From positions 1 to 64,000 of the forward strand of contig JBBQZQ010000015.1 of NCBI GenBank assembly GCA_038207565.1: a stretch of 64,000 nt of DNA. Reading direction: 5' to 3'. The position numbers and the translations under genes are program-made. The notes below the pieces were generated by a model. The model saw only the letters and a list, made by a program, of their open reading frames with translations, was not told where the DNA came from and searched no databases. Every line of letters starts with the position of its first letter. Position 1 is the first letter of the stretch. This DNA is from JALZAI01 sp038207565 (GTDB lineage: Bacteria; Actinomycetota; Actinomycetes; Mycobacteriales; Jatrophihabitantaceae). Positions 51,764 through 59,941 of this stretch are shown here, piece by piece.

Positions 51764-52204
51764 ATGCCCGACCAGTCCACCCAGTCGATCGACATCGACG
51801 CGGATCCGGCCGCCGTGATGGCCGTGATCGCCGACTTCGACAACTACCCGGTGTGGGCGGGATCGGTGAAGCGGGCCGAGGTGCTGGAACGCGATGCCGC
51901 CGGCCGCGCCGCCCGCGTCGCATTCGCCCTGGACGCCGGCCCGGTACGCGACCAGTACGAGCTGGAGTACACGTGGACCTCCGACCGCAGCGTCGAGTGG
52001 CGCCTGGTCAAGGGTCAGATGATGCGGTCCCAGGACGGCCGCTACGACCTGGAATCGCGGGGGACCAGCACGCACGTCACCTACTGGCTCAGTGTCGACC
52101 TGGCCATCCCGATGCTCGGCCTGCTCAAACGCAAGGCCGAGCGCGTCGTCATGGACACCGCGCTGCGCGAGCTGAAGAAGCGCGTCGAAACGCTGCAGGT
52201 GTGA
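51764..52204 (+). CDS. SRPBCC (polyketide cyclase/START-like) lipid-binding protein
   Basis: A 146-residue single-domain protein with the SRPBCC pattern: QSIDIDADPAAVMAVIADFDNYPVWAGSVKRAEVLE, then strands DQYELEYTWTSDRSVEWRLV and the long C-terminal helix LLKRKAERVVMDTALRELKKRVETL. Such proteins bind hydrophobic ligands in a cavity. The match to mycobacterial Rv2185c, next to an ArsA-like gene, is strong from memory. The ligand is unknown. It is co-directional with the ArsA-like gene ten bases downstream. Confidence 0.88.
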   Translation: MPDQSTQSIDIDADPAAVMAVIADFDNYPVWAGSVKRAEVLERDAAGRAARVAFALDAGPVRDQYELEYTWTSDRSVEWRLVKGQMMRSQDGRYDLESRGTSTHVTYWLSVDLAIPMLGLLKRKAERVVMDTALRELKKRVETLQV

Positions 52205-52214
52205 GCCACCGCTG

Positions 52215-53417
52215 ATGCGCATAGTCCTGTTCACCGGAAAGGGCGGCGTCGGCAAGACGACCGCCGCCGCAGCAACCGCGCTGCGTCTGGGCGAGCGCGG
52301 CATGAAGACATTGCTGCTCTCGACCGACACCGCGCACTCGCTCGCGGACGCGCTCGACATCCCCCTGTCGGGCGAGCCGACCGAGGTGATCCCGAGCCTC
52401 TGGGCCGTGCAGCTCGACACGCAGAGCCGCTTCGAGGCGGCCTGGCGCGACGTGCAGGCATACCTCGTCGACATGCTGGCCAAGAGCGGTGTGGACCCGA
52501 TCACCGCTGACGAGCTGACGGTGTTGCCCGGTGTCGAGGAGGTGCTCGCGCTGCTTGCGGTGCGTGAACTCGCGGCGGGCGGCGACTGGGACGTCCTCGT
52601 CGTGGACTGCGCCCCGACCGCCGAGACGCTGCGCCTGCTCGCCCTGCCCGAGGCGCTGTCGTGGTATCTGCAGAAGGTCTTCCCGGCGCAGCGCAGGCTC
52701 GCACGCGGCATCCGTCCGTTCGCGGCAATGCTCGGGCGCGCCGACGTGCTGCCGCCGGACAACGTGTTCGACGCGCTGCTGCGACTCAACGACGACCTTG
52801 CGGCGGTTCGGCAGTTGCTCGGCGACCCCGAGGTGACCACGGTGCGTCTGGTACTCACCCCGGAGGCGGTGGTCACCGCCGAGGCGCGGCGCACCTTCAC
52901 GGCGCTCGCGTTGTACGGGTACTGCGTCGACATGATCGTGGCCAACCGGGTGTTCGAGGCCGGGAACGATGCCTGGCGGGCCGGTTGGGCGCAGGCGCAG
53001 CAGCGTCAGCTCGCCGCCATCCGCGAGTCGTTCGCCGGGTTGCCGGTGCGCGAGATCCCCTACGCGAGCGCCGAGCCGATCGGAACGGCAGTGTTGCGCG
53101 AACTGGCGGCAGCGCTCTACGGCGACGACGACCCGGCGGCGGTGGGCCCGGCCCGCGACCTGCTGCGCGTCGCGCAGGACGGCTCGGAGTTCGTGCTGCA
53201 CCTCGCTCTCCCGCTCGCCGAGAAGGCGGCGGTCGACGTGGCGCGCGCCGGCGACGACCTGGTGCTGACCGTCGGCGGACATCGTCGGGTGCTGACCCTG
53301 CCGAGCGTGCTGCGGCGCTGCACAGTCGCGAGCGGCGACTTCGACGGCGCGACGCTGCAGGTGCGCTTCCGTCCCGACCCCCTGGCGTGGCCCGCAGGGG
53401 GTGGTCGCGATGGATGA
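52215..53417 (+). CDS. ArsA/Get3-like P-loop ATPase
   Basis: A 400-residue member of the SIMIBI ArsA group. It has the deviant Walker A KGGVGKTT at residues 8-16, STDTAHSLADAL (switch I), VVDCAPTAETLRLLALPE (Walker B/switch II) and a C-terminal beta domain ending in FRPDPLAWPAGGG. It lacks the arsenite-binding Cys and is not next to an arsB gene, so arsenic export is unlikely. Related actinobacterial proteins are of unknown role. It precedes a small Cys-containing protein whose start overlaps its stop. Confidence 0.9.
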   Translation: MRIVLFTGKGGVGKTTAAAATALRLGERGMKTLLLSTDTAHSLADALDIPLSGEPTEVIPSLWAVQLDTQSRFEAAWRDVQAYLVDMLAKSGVDPITADELTVLPGVEEVLALLAVRELAAGGDWDVLVVDCAPTAETLRLLALPEALSWYLQKVFPAQRRLARGIRPFAAMLGRADVLPPDNVFDALLRLNDDLAAVRQLLGDPEVTTVRLVLTPEAVVTAEARRTFTALALYGYCVDMIVANRVFEAGNDAWRAGWAQAQQRQLAAIRESFAGLPVREIPYASAEPIGTAVLRELAAALYGDDDPAAVGPARDLLRVAQDGSEFVLHLALPLAEKAAVDVARAGDDLVLTVGGHRRVLTLPSVLRRCTVASGDFDGATLQVRFRPDPLAWPAGGGRDG

Positions 53418-53730
53418 GCAGCCCACCCCCCTCGCGGACGAAGCGGCACGATTGTTCGGTGCCGTGCAGCAGTGGGCGCGCGAAACATTCCCCGTTCCCG
53501 GCCCGGACGGGCAGCTCGGACCGGACTGCCAATGGTGCCCGCTGTGCCAGTTCATGGCGGTGCTGCGCGGCGAGCGTCCCGATGTCACCGAGCGCGTGAA
53601 CGATGCGGGGACGGCTTTGTTGTCGGCGTTGCGATCGATCGTGGACTCCACGCAGCATTCGCATCAGTCGGCGCCGGACGGGACGGCGACGCCGCGCGTA
53701 CAGCACATCGATCTCGGCAACCCCGAATGA
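53410..53730 (+). CDS. Small conserved protein with CxxCxxC motif
   Basis: A 106-residue protein with CQWCPLCQF at about residues 37-45, DEAARLFGAVQQWARETFP before it and an amphipathic helix RPDVTERVNDAGTALLSALRSIVD after it. The Cys triplet suggests zinc or a labile Fe-S site. ATG 53410 is chosen (GTG 53401 is in frame). The gene overlaps the ArsA-like stop by eight bases and overlaps the next start by four (ATGA), so ArsA-like, this protein and glucokinase are coupled. Function unknown. Confidence 0.75.
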   Translation: MDEQPTPLADEAARLFGAVQQWARETFPVPGPDGQLGPDCQWCPLCQFMAVLRGERPDVTERVNDAGTALLSALRSIVDSTQHSHQSAPDGTATPRVQHIDLGNPE

Positions 53731-54686
53731 CGGCCGAACCCCTGGCGATCGGGGTGGACATCGGCGGTACCAAGGTGTCCGGCGGCGTCGTCGACGTGGG
53801 GGGCTGTGTGCTCGACCGCGAACGACGGGACACGCCGGGGTCCGACGTCGCCGAGACCGAGTCGACCATCGTCGAGGTCGTCACAGCGCTCGCAGCGCGC
53901 CACGACGTCGCTGCAGTCGGCATCGGCGCCGCAGGGTGGATCGCCAACGACCGTCGCACGGTGCTGTTCTCGCCGCATCTCGCCTGGCGCAACGAGCCGC
54001 TGCACGACGCGCTGGCCGGCCGCATCAAGCTGCCGCTGATCGTCGAGAACGATGCCAACGCGGCCGCCTGGGCCGAATACCGCTTCGGGATCGCGGCCGG
54101 GCAGGCGGTGGTGGCCTGCGTGACGCTGGGTACCGGAATCGGCGGCGGGCTCGCGGTCGCCGGTCAGGTGTACCGGGGCGCGAACGGCATCGCCTGCGAG
54201 TGGGGCCACATGACCGTCGTGCCCGACGGCCGGTTGTGCGCGTGCGGCAACCGCGGTTGCTGGGAGATGTACGCGTCGGGCCGGGCGCTGGCCCGCGACG
54301 CGCGTGAGCTGGCCGCCGAGTCGCCGGTCGCAGCCGCGCGCCTGCTGGCCTCGGCCGGGTCGCCGGAGGGGTTGACCGGCCCGGTGGTCACCGCCGCCGC
54401 GGCCGACGGCGACCCCGCGGCGCTGTCGATCTGCACCACCATGGGCCGGTGGCTGGGCCGGGGACTGGCCAATGTGGCAGCCGTGATCGATCCCTCGATG
54501 TTCGTGATCGGCGGCGGTGTGTCGGCCGCGGGCGAGCTGCTGTTGCGCCCCGCGCGCGAGGAGTTCGGTCACTCGCTGAGCGGGCGGGGGTTCCGCCCGG
54601 TGGCACGGGTCGAGATCGCGGCACTGGGACCGGACGCCGGCCTGGTCGGCGCCGCCGATCTGGCCCGCATCCACGCCCTCGGCTGA
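53727..54686 (+). CDS. glk: ROK family glucokinase
   Basis: Phosphorylates glucose (or a related sugar) with ATP. The 319 residues show the N-terminal phosphate loop VDIGGTKVSGGVVD, IVENDANAAAWAEYRFG with the catalytic Asp, TLGTGIGGGLAV, EWGHM and the ROK zinc motif CACGNRGCWE. IGGGVSAAGELLL ends the fold. No repressor helix-turn-helix is present, so it is the kinase, not the regulator type. ATG 53727 overlaps the preceding stop (ATGA). With the phosphofructokinase gene at 58745 it provides glycolytic steps in this region. Confidence 0.88.
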   Translation: MTAEPLAIGVDIGGTKVSGGVVDVGGCVLDRERRDTPGSDVAETESTIVEVVTALAARHDVAAVGIGAAGWIANDRRTVLFSPHLAWRNEPLHDALAGRIKLPLIVENDANAAAWAEYRFGIAAGQAVVACVTLGTGIGGGLAVAGQVYRGANGIACEWGHMTVVPDGRLCACGNRGCWEMYASGRALARDARELAAESPVAAARLLASAGSPEGLTGPVVTAAAADGDPAALSICTTMGRWLGRGLANVAAVIDPSMFVIGGGVSAAGELLLRPAREEFGHSLSGRGFRPVARVEIAALGPDAGLVGAADLARIHALG

Positions 54687-54701
54687 GTGGTAAGGGGCTT
54701 A

Positions 54702-55430
54702 GTGGTGCGCTTGGATGCATCGGTGCCCACAGTGCGCCTGCTTACCTACAACGTCCGTTCCATGCGCGACGACCGCGCCGCGCTCGGCCGGGTGATCCGC
54801 TCCGCCGAGCCGGACGTCGTGCTGGTGCAGGAGGCGCCACGGTTGCTGCGCTGGCGCTCGCTGTGCGCCGAGCTCGCGCGGATCAGCAACCTGGTCGTCG
54901 TGAGCGGCGGACGCGGCGCCGGGGCGAATCTGATCCTCTCCGCGCTCGCCGTGGACGTGGAGGCCAGCACCGATGTGCTGTTCACGAAGGACCCGAAGCT
55001 GCACCAGCGCGGTAGCGCGATCGCCGTGCTGCGCGCGCGGGGGGCGCGGTTCGCAGTCGCCGGCACCCACCTGGACCTCGCCCCGGCCGCCCGGCTGCGC
55101 CACGTCCGCGAACTCGAGGCCGCGATCGCCGAACACGTCCCCGCCGACGTGCCGTCCGTCGTAGCGGGCGACATCAACGAGCGGCCGGGGTCAGCTGCCT
55201 GGTCGGCGCTCGCCGAACGCCGGCGCGACGCCTTCGCCGAGGCAGGCGTCGGGGACGGGTTCACGTCCGGTGCGAAGAACCCGCACCAGCGCATCGACGG
55301 CATCTTCACCGATCCGCGCATCACGATCCGTTCGGTTCACGTCGTCGATCATCCCGATGTCGCGGCAGCGAGCGACCATCGGCCGGTGCTCGCCGAGCTC
55401 GGGCTGCCCGGGGCGGTTCGCGAGCGTTAG
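54702..55430 (+). CDS. Endonuclease/exonuclease/phosphatase (EEP) family protein
   Basis: A 242-residue EEP-fold hydrolase: VRLLTYNVRSMRDD (Asn, metal), VLVQEAPRLLRW (Glu), VAGTHLDLAPAARLRHV (His/Asp), SVVAGDINERPGS (catalytic Asp-Asn), QRIDGIFTDP and AASDHRPVLAEL (Asp-His). All metal and catalytic positions are present. No signal peptide is seen. The target could be nucleic acid or a phosphoester. I chose GTG 54702, seven bases after AAGGGG; GTG 54687 is also in frame. Confidence 0.88.
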   Translation: MVRLDASVPTVRLLTYNVRSMRDDRAALGRVIRSAEPDVVLVQEAPRLLRWRSLCAELARISNLVVVSGGRGAGANLILSALAVDVEASTDVLFTKDPKLHQRGSAIAVLRARGARFAVAGTHLDLAPAARLRHVRELEAAIAEHVPADVPSVVAGDINERPGSAAWSALAERRRDAFAEAGVGDGFTSGAKNPHQRIDGIFTDPRITIRSVHVVDHPDVAAASDHRPVLAELGLPGAVRER

Positions 55431-55660
55431 GCGATCGTGCGCACGGCGTGCACCGCGCTCAGCCAGCGCTCCAGCGGCAGCGTGCCGTGCCGGGCCGCCT
55501 CGATCCCGGCGTCCAGCAGCACCTCGTAGGGCGTGGCAGCGAGTTCGGCGACCTGCGGACGGGCGCAGAATCCACGCCGTTCCTCGTCGGTGAACTGGGC
55601 CAGCTCGGTGCCCGTCAGTCGGCACCACAGCACGAACACGGTATTGGCGTTGGTCTGCAT
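55427..55660 (-). CDS. Small conserved hypothetical protein
   Basis: A 77-residue protein (MQTNANTVFVLWCRLTGTELAQFTDEERRGFC start) with two Cys and a helix LDAGIEAARHGTLPLERWLSAV. ATG 55660 has a good GGAGG site seven bases upstream. The stop overlaps the EEP stop on the other strand. No domain is recognised. Confidence 0.55.
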   Translation of the reverse strand: MQTNANTVFVLWCRLTGTELAQFTDEERRGFCARPQVAELAATPYEVLLDAGIEAARHGTLPLERWLSAVHAVRTIA

Positions 55661-55784
55661 CACACCACCTCCGCCGTCCAGGGTGGGGCGGGCAGGTGGA
55701 CGCCGGCGCGGGCCGGGGTAGCGCGGGGGAGAACAACAGGCGTAGAGCTCAGGTCGAGGCCTATGGAACAGCCGGACGCCGCCG

Positions 55785-55844
55785 GATCGACGCCGGGGTC
55801 GACGCCGGGATCGACGCCGGGGTCGACGCGGGGACCGACGCGGG
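55785..55844. repeat. 12-bp tandem repeat (five copies)
   Basis: Units read GATCGACGCCGG, GGTCGACGCCGG, GATCGACGCCGG, GGTCGACGCGGG and GACCGACGCGGG, so each differs by one to three bases. They lie in the 55661-55853 gap, next to a promoter-less stretch, and end just before the membrane-protein stop at 55854. Confidence 0.9.
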
Positions 55845-55853
55845 GACCGCGGC

Positions 55854-56546
55854 TCAGAGCACCGCGCCGTCGTCGTCGTCGTCGCGGTGCTCGCGCATCC
55901 GCATGATCAACATGCCGGCGCCGAGCAGCACGCCCATCACACCGAGCAGCAGCGTGAGCCGGCTGGCCAGACCGAACTCGCCACCGAAACAGAGAATGAC
56001 GATCGACATCGCGATCACCACCATGGCCACGATGGTCGGGGCCGCGAAGCGGGGTAGCGGTGGTGGCGCCGGCGGCACGTAGTGCTCGTCCTCCACCGCC
56101 TCGGGTGTGGGCACCGGCGTGTTGAGGCGCAGCCGCCAGTCCTCGTCCTCGCGAGTGAGTTGCTTCTCGGCCTCGCGGATCGCGTTGTGCGTGTCGACGT
56201 GCCAGTCGGCGACCAGCCGCGCGAACTCGGCGTCCGGATCGATGCCGGCCAGCGGATCGGTCACCGGGGCCGGCGCGCCGCTCGCTCTGACGACCGAGGC
56301 GACGATGGTGCGGGCGTCAGCCCGCTCGCTGGCGGCGACATAGAGGCGCAGCGCTCCCGGGGTAGCCGGCGCCTCGGCGAGGTACGCGGCGATGCGGGCG
56401 CGACCGAGGGCCGCCAGCACGCTGGGCGCGACGGGCGCCGCGATGTCGGTCAGCGCGACGTAGGACGCGGCCACGAGCCCGTTGTCGCGCCGCCGGCCCG
56501 GATCGTGCGGCGGCGGCGCGGCCGAAGGCGGCGGTTGCACGGTCAT
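55854..56546 (-). CDS. Conserved actinobacterial membrane protein
   Basis: A 230-residue protein with a Pro-rich start, a soluble N-terminal part (LADWHVDTHNAIREAEKQLTREDEDWRLRLN) and two C-terminal helices (IVAMVVIAMSIVILCFGG and LTLLLGVMGVLLGAGMLIM) before an acidic end (REHRDDDDDGAVL). It matches the general shape of unnamed actinobacterial membrane proteins. The ATG at 56546 overlaps the hydrolase stop by four bases (ATGA), so the two are co-translated. Function unknown. Confidence 0.7.
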   Translation of the reverse strand: MTVQPPPSAAPPPHDPGRRRDNGLVAASYVALTDIAAPVAPSVLAALGRARIAAYLAEAPATPGALRLYVAASERADARTIVASVVRASGAPAPVTDPLAGIDPDAEFARLVADWHVDTHNAIREAEKQLTREDEDWRLRLNTPVPTPEAVEDEHYVPPAPPPLPRFAAPTIVAMVVIAMSIVILCFGGEFGLASRLTLLLGVMGVLLGAGMLIMRMREHRDDDDDGAVL

Positions 56547-57343
56547 GACGCCGACTCGCCGACATCCGAGACGCGAACCTCGCCGTCGGCAACGACCGGT
56601 TCGGTCAGCGAACGGATGAAGTCGACGGAGCCCGCGAAGATCGTGGGCGCGTCGTTGTCCATCGTGGCCACGTGGTAGCTGTCCTCCAGCAGCGTCTCCT
56701 CGACCGTGGTCGAGATGGCACCGGCCTTGAGCAGCTGCGCGGACAGCGAGTCGACGACGTGGTCCTCGACGCTGCGGAACAGCCGGATCGGCGCCGTCAC
56801 CTTGCCGAGATCGGCCACCGTCACCTTCCACAGCTTGGTGAGCGAGGCGAACGCGATCACCGGAGTGCGATCGTTGGCCGGCTCGACTACACCCGGCTTC
56901 TTGATGTCACCGCCGATCGACCGCTGCGAGCGGACCAGCCGTGCGACGTAGGGGGCGAGCCGGGCATCGAAGCGGCGCGTACCGAAGGCGGGGTTGACGA
57001 GGATCAGCCCCGCGATGGCGTCGCCCTGCTGCTGCGCCAGCCGCGTGACGAGCGTGCCGCCCATCGACAGACCAGCGGCGAAGACGGTGTCGCATCGCTC
57101 GGCCACCTCGGCGTAGGCCTGCTCGACCGCGCCGTACCACTGCGGCCAACTGGACTTGTTCGTCTCGCGCCACGTCTGCCCGTGGCCCGGCAACAGCGGC
57201 AGCCGCACGGTGTACCCGGCGTCGGCGAAGGCACGCGCCCAGTCGCGCACGCTTTCCGGTGTGCCGGTGAACCCATGACTGAGGACGACACCGACGCGAC
57301 CACCGTCGGCGGCGAACGGTTCTGCTTCGGAGAGCTGTGCCAC
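56543..57343 (-). CDS. Alpha/beta hydrolase (monoacylglycerol lipase/esterase-like)
   Basis: A 266-residue serine hydrolase. The catalytic triad is visible: Ser in AAGLSMGGT, Asp in SVEDHVVD, and His in DSYHVATMDND. GVVLSHGFTGTPESVRDWA forms the oxyanion-side strand. The pattern resembles carboxylesterases such as Est30 and YtxM-type lipases. I start at GTG 57343 because GGACGA lies just upstream; a longer frame from 57403 adds 20 odd residues. It is in the divergent pair with the acyltransferase, so lipid metabolism is a fair guess. Confidence 0.85.
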   Translation of the reverse strand: MAQLSEAEPFAADGGRVGVVLSHGFTGTPESVRDWARAFADAGYTVRLPLLPGHGQTWRETNKSSWPQWYGAVEQAYAEVAERCDTVFAAGLSMGGTLVTRLAQQQGDAIAGLILVNPAFGTRRFDARLAPYVARLVRSQRSIGGDIKKPGVVEPANDRTPVIAFASLTKLWKVTVADLGKVTAPIRLFRSVEDHVVDSLSAQLLKAGAISTTVEETLLEDSYHVATMDNDAPTIFAGSVDFIRSLTEPVVADGEVRVSDVGESAS

Positions 57344-57460
57344 TCGTCCATCATGCCCGTCCGGGAGGCGCCGGAGGAATGGTGCGGGCGAGCCCGCAGG
57401 CATTAGGGTGCTGCCAGAGCGCTGCGCCCGGCCGCAGTGTCATGACGGGGTGAGGCTGAG

Positions 57461-58204
57461 TTGCTCTACTGGTTGACGAAGTTCATCGTCCTGGGCCCGA
57501 TGCTGCGCGTGCTGTGGCGGCCGTGGACCGACGGCCTGGATAGCGTGCCCGACGACCGCCCCGTCATCCTCGCCAGCAACCATCTCAGCTTCTGCGACTC
57601 GTTCTTCCTCCCGCTGCTGGTGCACCGCAAGGTCACGTTCCTGGCGAAGTCGGAGTACTTCACCACGCCGGGTCTCAAGGGCCGGCTCTCCCGCATGTTC
57701 TTCCGAGGCGTCGGGCAGGTGCCCATCGACCGCGACGACTCGGACGCCTCGCGTGCTGCCCTGCGTGCCGGCGCCCGCGTGCTGTGCGGCGGCGATGTGC
57801 TCGGCATCTACCCCGAAGGCACCCGCTCGCCCGACGGCAGGCTGTATCGCGGCAAGACCGGCGTGGCCCGGCTGGCCCTGGAAACCGGTGCGCTGGTGAT
57901 CCCGTGCGCCATGATCAACACCGCTGAGATCCAGCCGCCCGGGCGCCTGGTGCCCCGGTTGCGCCCACGTCCGGGCGTGCGGTTCGGCATCCCGCTGGAC
58001 TTCTCGCGCTACGACGGCATGGCCGGCGATCGGCTCGTCGAGCGCTCGGTGACCGACGAGATCATGTACCGCCTCATGCAGCTGTCGGGGCAGGAGTACG
58101 TGGACCAGTACGCCGCGGCCGTGAAGAAGGCGCAGGGCCGGGCAATCGGGTTCGGGGCGAAGACGACACCGGGGGCCCCGTTTCCGGACACGCGGGCGTC
58201 CTAG
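57461..58204 (+). CDS. 1-acyl-glycerol-3-phosphate acyltransferase (PlsC type)
   Basis: A 247-residue membrane-associated acyltransferase making phosphatidic acid. The first helix (LYWLTKFIVLGPMLRVLW) anchors it. The catalytic NHLSFCDSFF (Hx4D) and IYPEGTRSPDG (EGTRS) boxes are present with GVGQVPIDRDD and LALETGALVIPCAM. The start TTG 57461 has GTGAGG upstream. Mycobacterial Rv2182c is in the same block. It diverges from the hydrolase. Confidence 0.9.
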   Translation: MLYWLTKFIVLGPMLRVLWRPWTDGLDSVPDDRPVILASNHLSFCDSFFLPLLVHRKVTFLAKSEYFTTPGLKGRLSRMFFRGVGQVPIDRDDSDASRAALRAGARVLCGGDVLGIYPEGTRSPDGRLYRGKTGVARLALETGALVIPCAMINTAEIQPPGRLVPRLRPRPGVRFGIPLDFSRYDGMAGDRLVERSVTDEIMYRLMQLSGQEYVDQYAAAVKKAQGRAIGFGAKTTPGAPFPDTRAS

Positions 58205-58218
58205 AAACCATGGACTAG

Positions 58219-58704
58219 GTGCGCTTCTTCTACGACTGCGAGTTCATCGAGGACGGCCGGACAATCGAGTTCGTGTCGATCGGCGTCGTCGACGAGACCG
58301 GACGTGAATTCTACGCGGTGTCGACCGAGTTCGACCCGAGCCGCGCGATCCCCTGGGTACGCGACAACGTGCTGGACAAGCTGCCGTCGCCGGCGGACCG
58401 GGCCTGGCGCCCGCTGGCCCGGATCCGCGCGGAACTGCTGGCCTTCCTGACCGAGCCCGGCGACCCGATCGAGCTGTGGGCCTGGATGGCCGCCTATGAC
58501 CACGTGACGCTGGCTCAGCTCTGGGGCGACATGCGCGCACTGCCCCGAGCGATCCCGCGGTTCACGCACGAACTGCGTCAGCGGTGGGAGGACGCCGGGA
58601 AACCGCAGCTGCCGGTCACGCCCACGGACCAGCACGACGCCCTCGCCGATGCGCGCCACAATCTGGCGCGCTGGGAGGTACTCAACAGCGTCGGTGACGC
58701 CTAG
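58219..58704 (+). CDS. 3'-5' exoribonuclease AS (Rv2179c type)
   Basis: A 161-residue DEDDh exoribonuclease that trims polyadenylated RNA 3' ends in the mycobacterial relative. MRFFYDCEFIEDG holds the first Asp-Glu pair, LWAWMAAYDHVTL the second Asp region and TDQHDALADARHNLARW the HxxxxD motif. GTG 58219 is chosen, twelve bases after the preceding gene. The neighbourhood (aroG downstream) is the same as in mycobacteria. Confidence 0.92.
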   Translation: MRFFYDCEFIEDGRTIEFVSIGVVDETGREFYAVSTEFDPSRAIPWVRDNVLDKLPSPADRAWRPLARIRAELLAFLTEPGDPIELWAWMAAYDHVTLAQLWGDMRALPRAIPRFTHELRQRWEDAGKPQLPVTPTDQHDALADARHNLARWEVLNSVGDA

Positions 58705-58744
58705 CACTATCGTCGCCAGACGGGGCCAGGCGAAGGGATCACAC

Positions 58745-59770
58745 ATGCGCGTAGGAGTACTGACCGGCGGGGGCGACTGTCCCGGTCTCAATGCGGTCAT
58801 CCGGGCTGTCGTGCGCAAGGGCGTGGGCGTCTACGGCTACGAGTTCGTCGGCTTCCGGGACGGCTGGAAAGGCCCGCTCGAGAACATCACGATGCCGCTC
58901 GGCGTCCCCGAGGTCCGGGGCATCCTGCCGCGCGGCGGGACGATCCTCGGCTCGTCACGAACCAACCCGTTCAAGGTCGACGACGGCTTCGAGCGGATCA
59001 GCGAGACCTTGCACGACCTGCAGGTCGACGCACTGATCGCCATCGGCGGCGAGGACACCCTGGGCGTCGCCACCCGGCTCGGCGATCTCGGGGTGAACGT
59101 GGTGGGCGTGCCCAAGACAATCGACAACGATCTGAACTCCACCGACTACACCTTCGGCTTCGACACCGCGCTCAACATCGCCATGGAAGCCATCGACCGG
59201 CTGCACACCACCGCCGAATCGCACCACCGCGCGCTCATCGTCGAGGTCATGGGTCGACACGCCGGGTGGATCGCCCTGCATGCCGGCCTCGCCGGGGGCG
59301 CCAACGTCATCCTGATCCCGGAGCAACCGTTCTCGCTGGAGCGGGTGTGTGCCTATGTGGAGAGCCGGTTCCAGTCCCACTACGCGCCGATCATCGTCGT
59401 CGCCGAGGGCGCCACCCCCGACGGCGGCGAGAACGCCACTGTCGCCAAAGGGGTGGACGCTTTCGGGCACATGCGCCTGGGCGGTATCGGCGAGTGGCTC
59501 GCCGGCGAGATCGAGAACCGCACTGGCAAGGAGGCCCGCACCACGGTGCTCGGGCACATCCAGCGAGGTGGCACTCCGTCGGCGTTCGACCGCGTCCTGG
59601 CCACCCGCTTCGGGCTGCACGCGGTCGACGCCGTCGAGGCGGGGGCCTGGGGGCAGATGGTCGCCCTGCGTGGCACGGACGTCGTCCGGGTCCCGCTCAG
59701 CGCCGCGACCGCCGAGCTCAAGACCGTCAAGCCCGAGCTGTACGCCGAGGCCGAGGTCTTCTTCGGGTGA
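58745..59770 (+). CDS. pfkA: 6-phosphofructokinase with PPi-type active site
   Basis: Makes fructose 1,6-bisphosphate. The 341 residues show GVLTGGGDCPGLNAVIR, GRGILPRGGT, LIAIGGEDTLG with Asp104, and VGVPKTIDNDL with Lys124. E. coli ATP-PFK has Gly at both positions. Asp104 together with Lys124 is the hallmark of pyrophosphate-dependent enzymes such as that of Amycolatopsis methanolica; ATP-dependent mycobacterial PfkA keeps Gly104. EVMGRHAGWIAL and GHIQRGGTPSA follow. So it is probably PPi-dependent and reversible. ATG 58745, with GAAGGG upstream. Confidence 0.93.
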   Translation: MRVGVLTGGGDCPGLNAVIRAVVRKGVGVYGYEFVGFRDGWKGPLENITMPLGVPEVRGILPRGGTILGSSRTNPFKVDDGFERISETLHDLQVDALIAIGGEDTLGVATRLGDLGVNVVGVPKTIDNDLNSTDYTFGFDTALNIAMEAIDRLHTTAESHHRALIVEVMGRHAGWIALHAGLAGGANVILIPEQPFSLERVCAYVESRFQSHYAPIIVVAEGATPDGGENATVAKGVDAFGHMRLGGIGEWLAGEIENRTGKEARTTVLGHIQRGGTPSAFDRVLATRFGLHAVDAVEAGAWGQMVALRGTDVVRVPLSAATAELKTVKPELYAEAEVFFG

Positions 59771-59786
59771 CCGGGGTCAGCCACCG

Positions 59787-59840
59787 GTGATCAACACGCC
59801 CCGCGGTGTGGTCCCGCACCCAAGAGCGCGAGTTGATCAC
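59787..59840. repeat. Inverted repeat in the aroG leader
   Basis: GTGATCAAC (59787-59795) and its complement GTTGATCAC (59832-59840) are 36 bases apart. The similarity extends to GTGATCAACxCGC with one mismatch. The 59771-59941 gap before aroG has no gene. It could be an operator pair or decayed hairpin. Confidence 0.5.
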
Positions 59841-59941
59841 GGACGCCGTCAGCCTCGTCGTGCCCGATCCGGCCGGTCCGCACGAGGGGCGCTCAGCACC
59901 GGCGTTCGGTGCACCGCGCGTCCGGCTCTACCCTGAACCCT

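Noticed and set aside
52215..53417. Arsenite efflux ATPase
   Set aside because: The Walker motif fits the ArsA family, but the arsenite-binding cysteines and arsB/arsR neighbours are missing.
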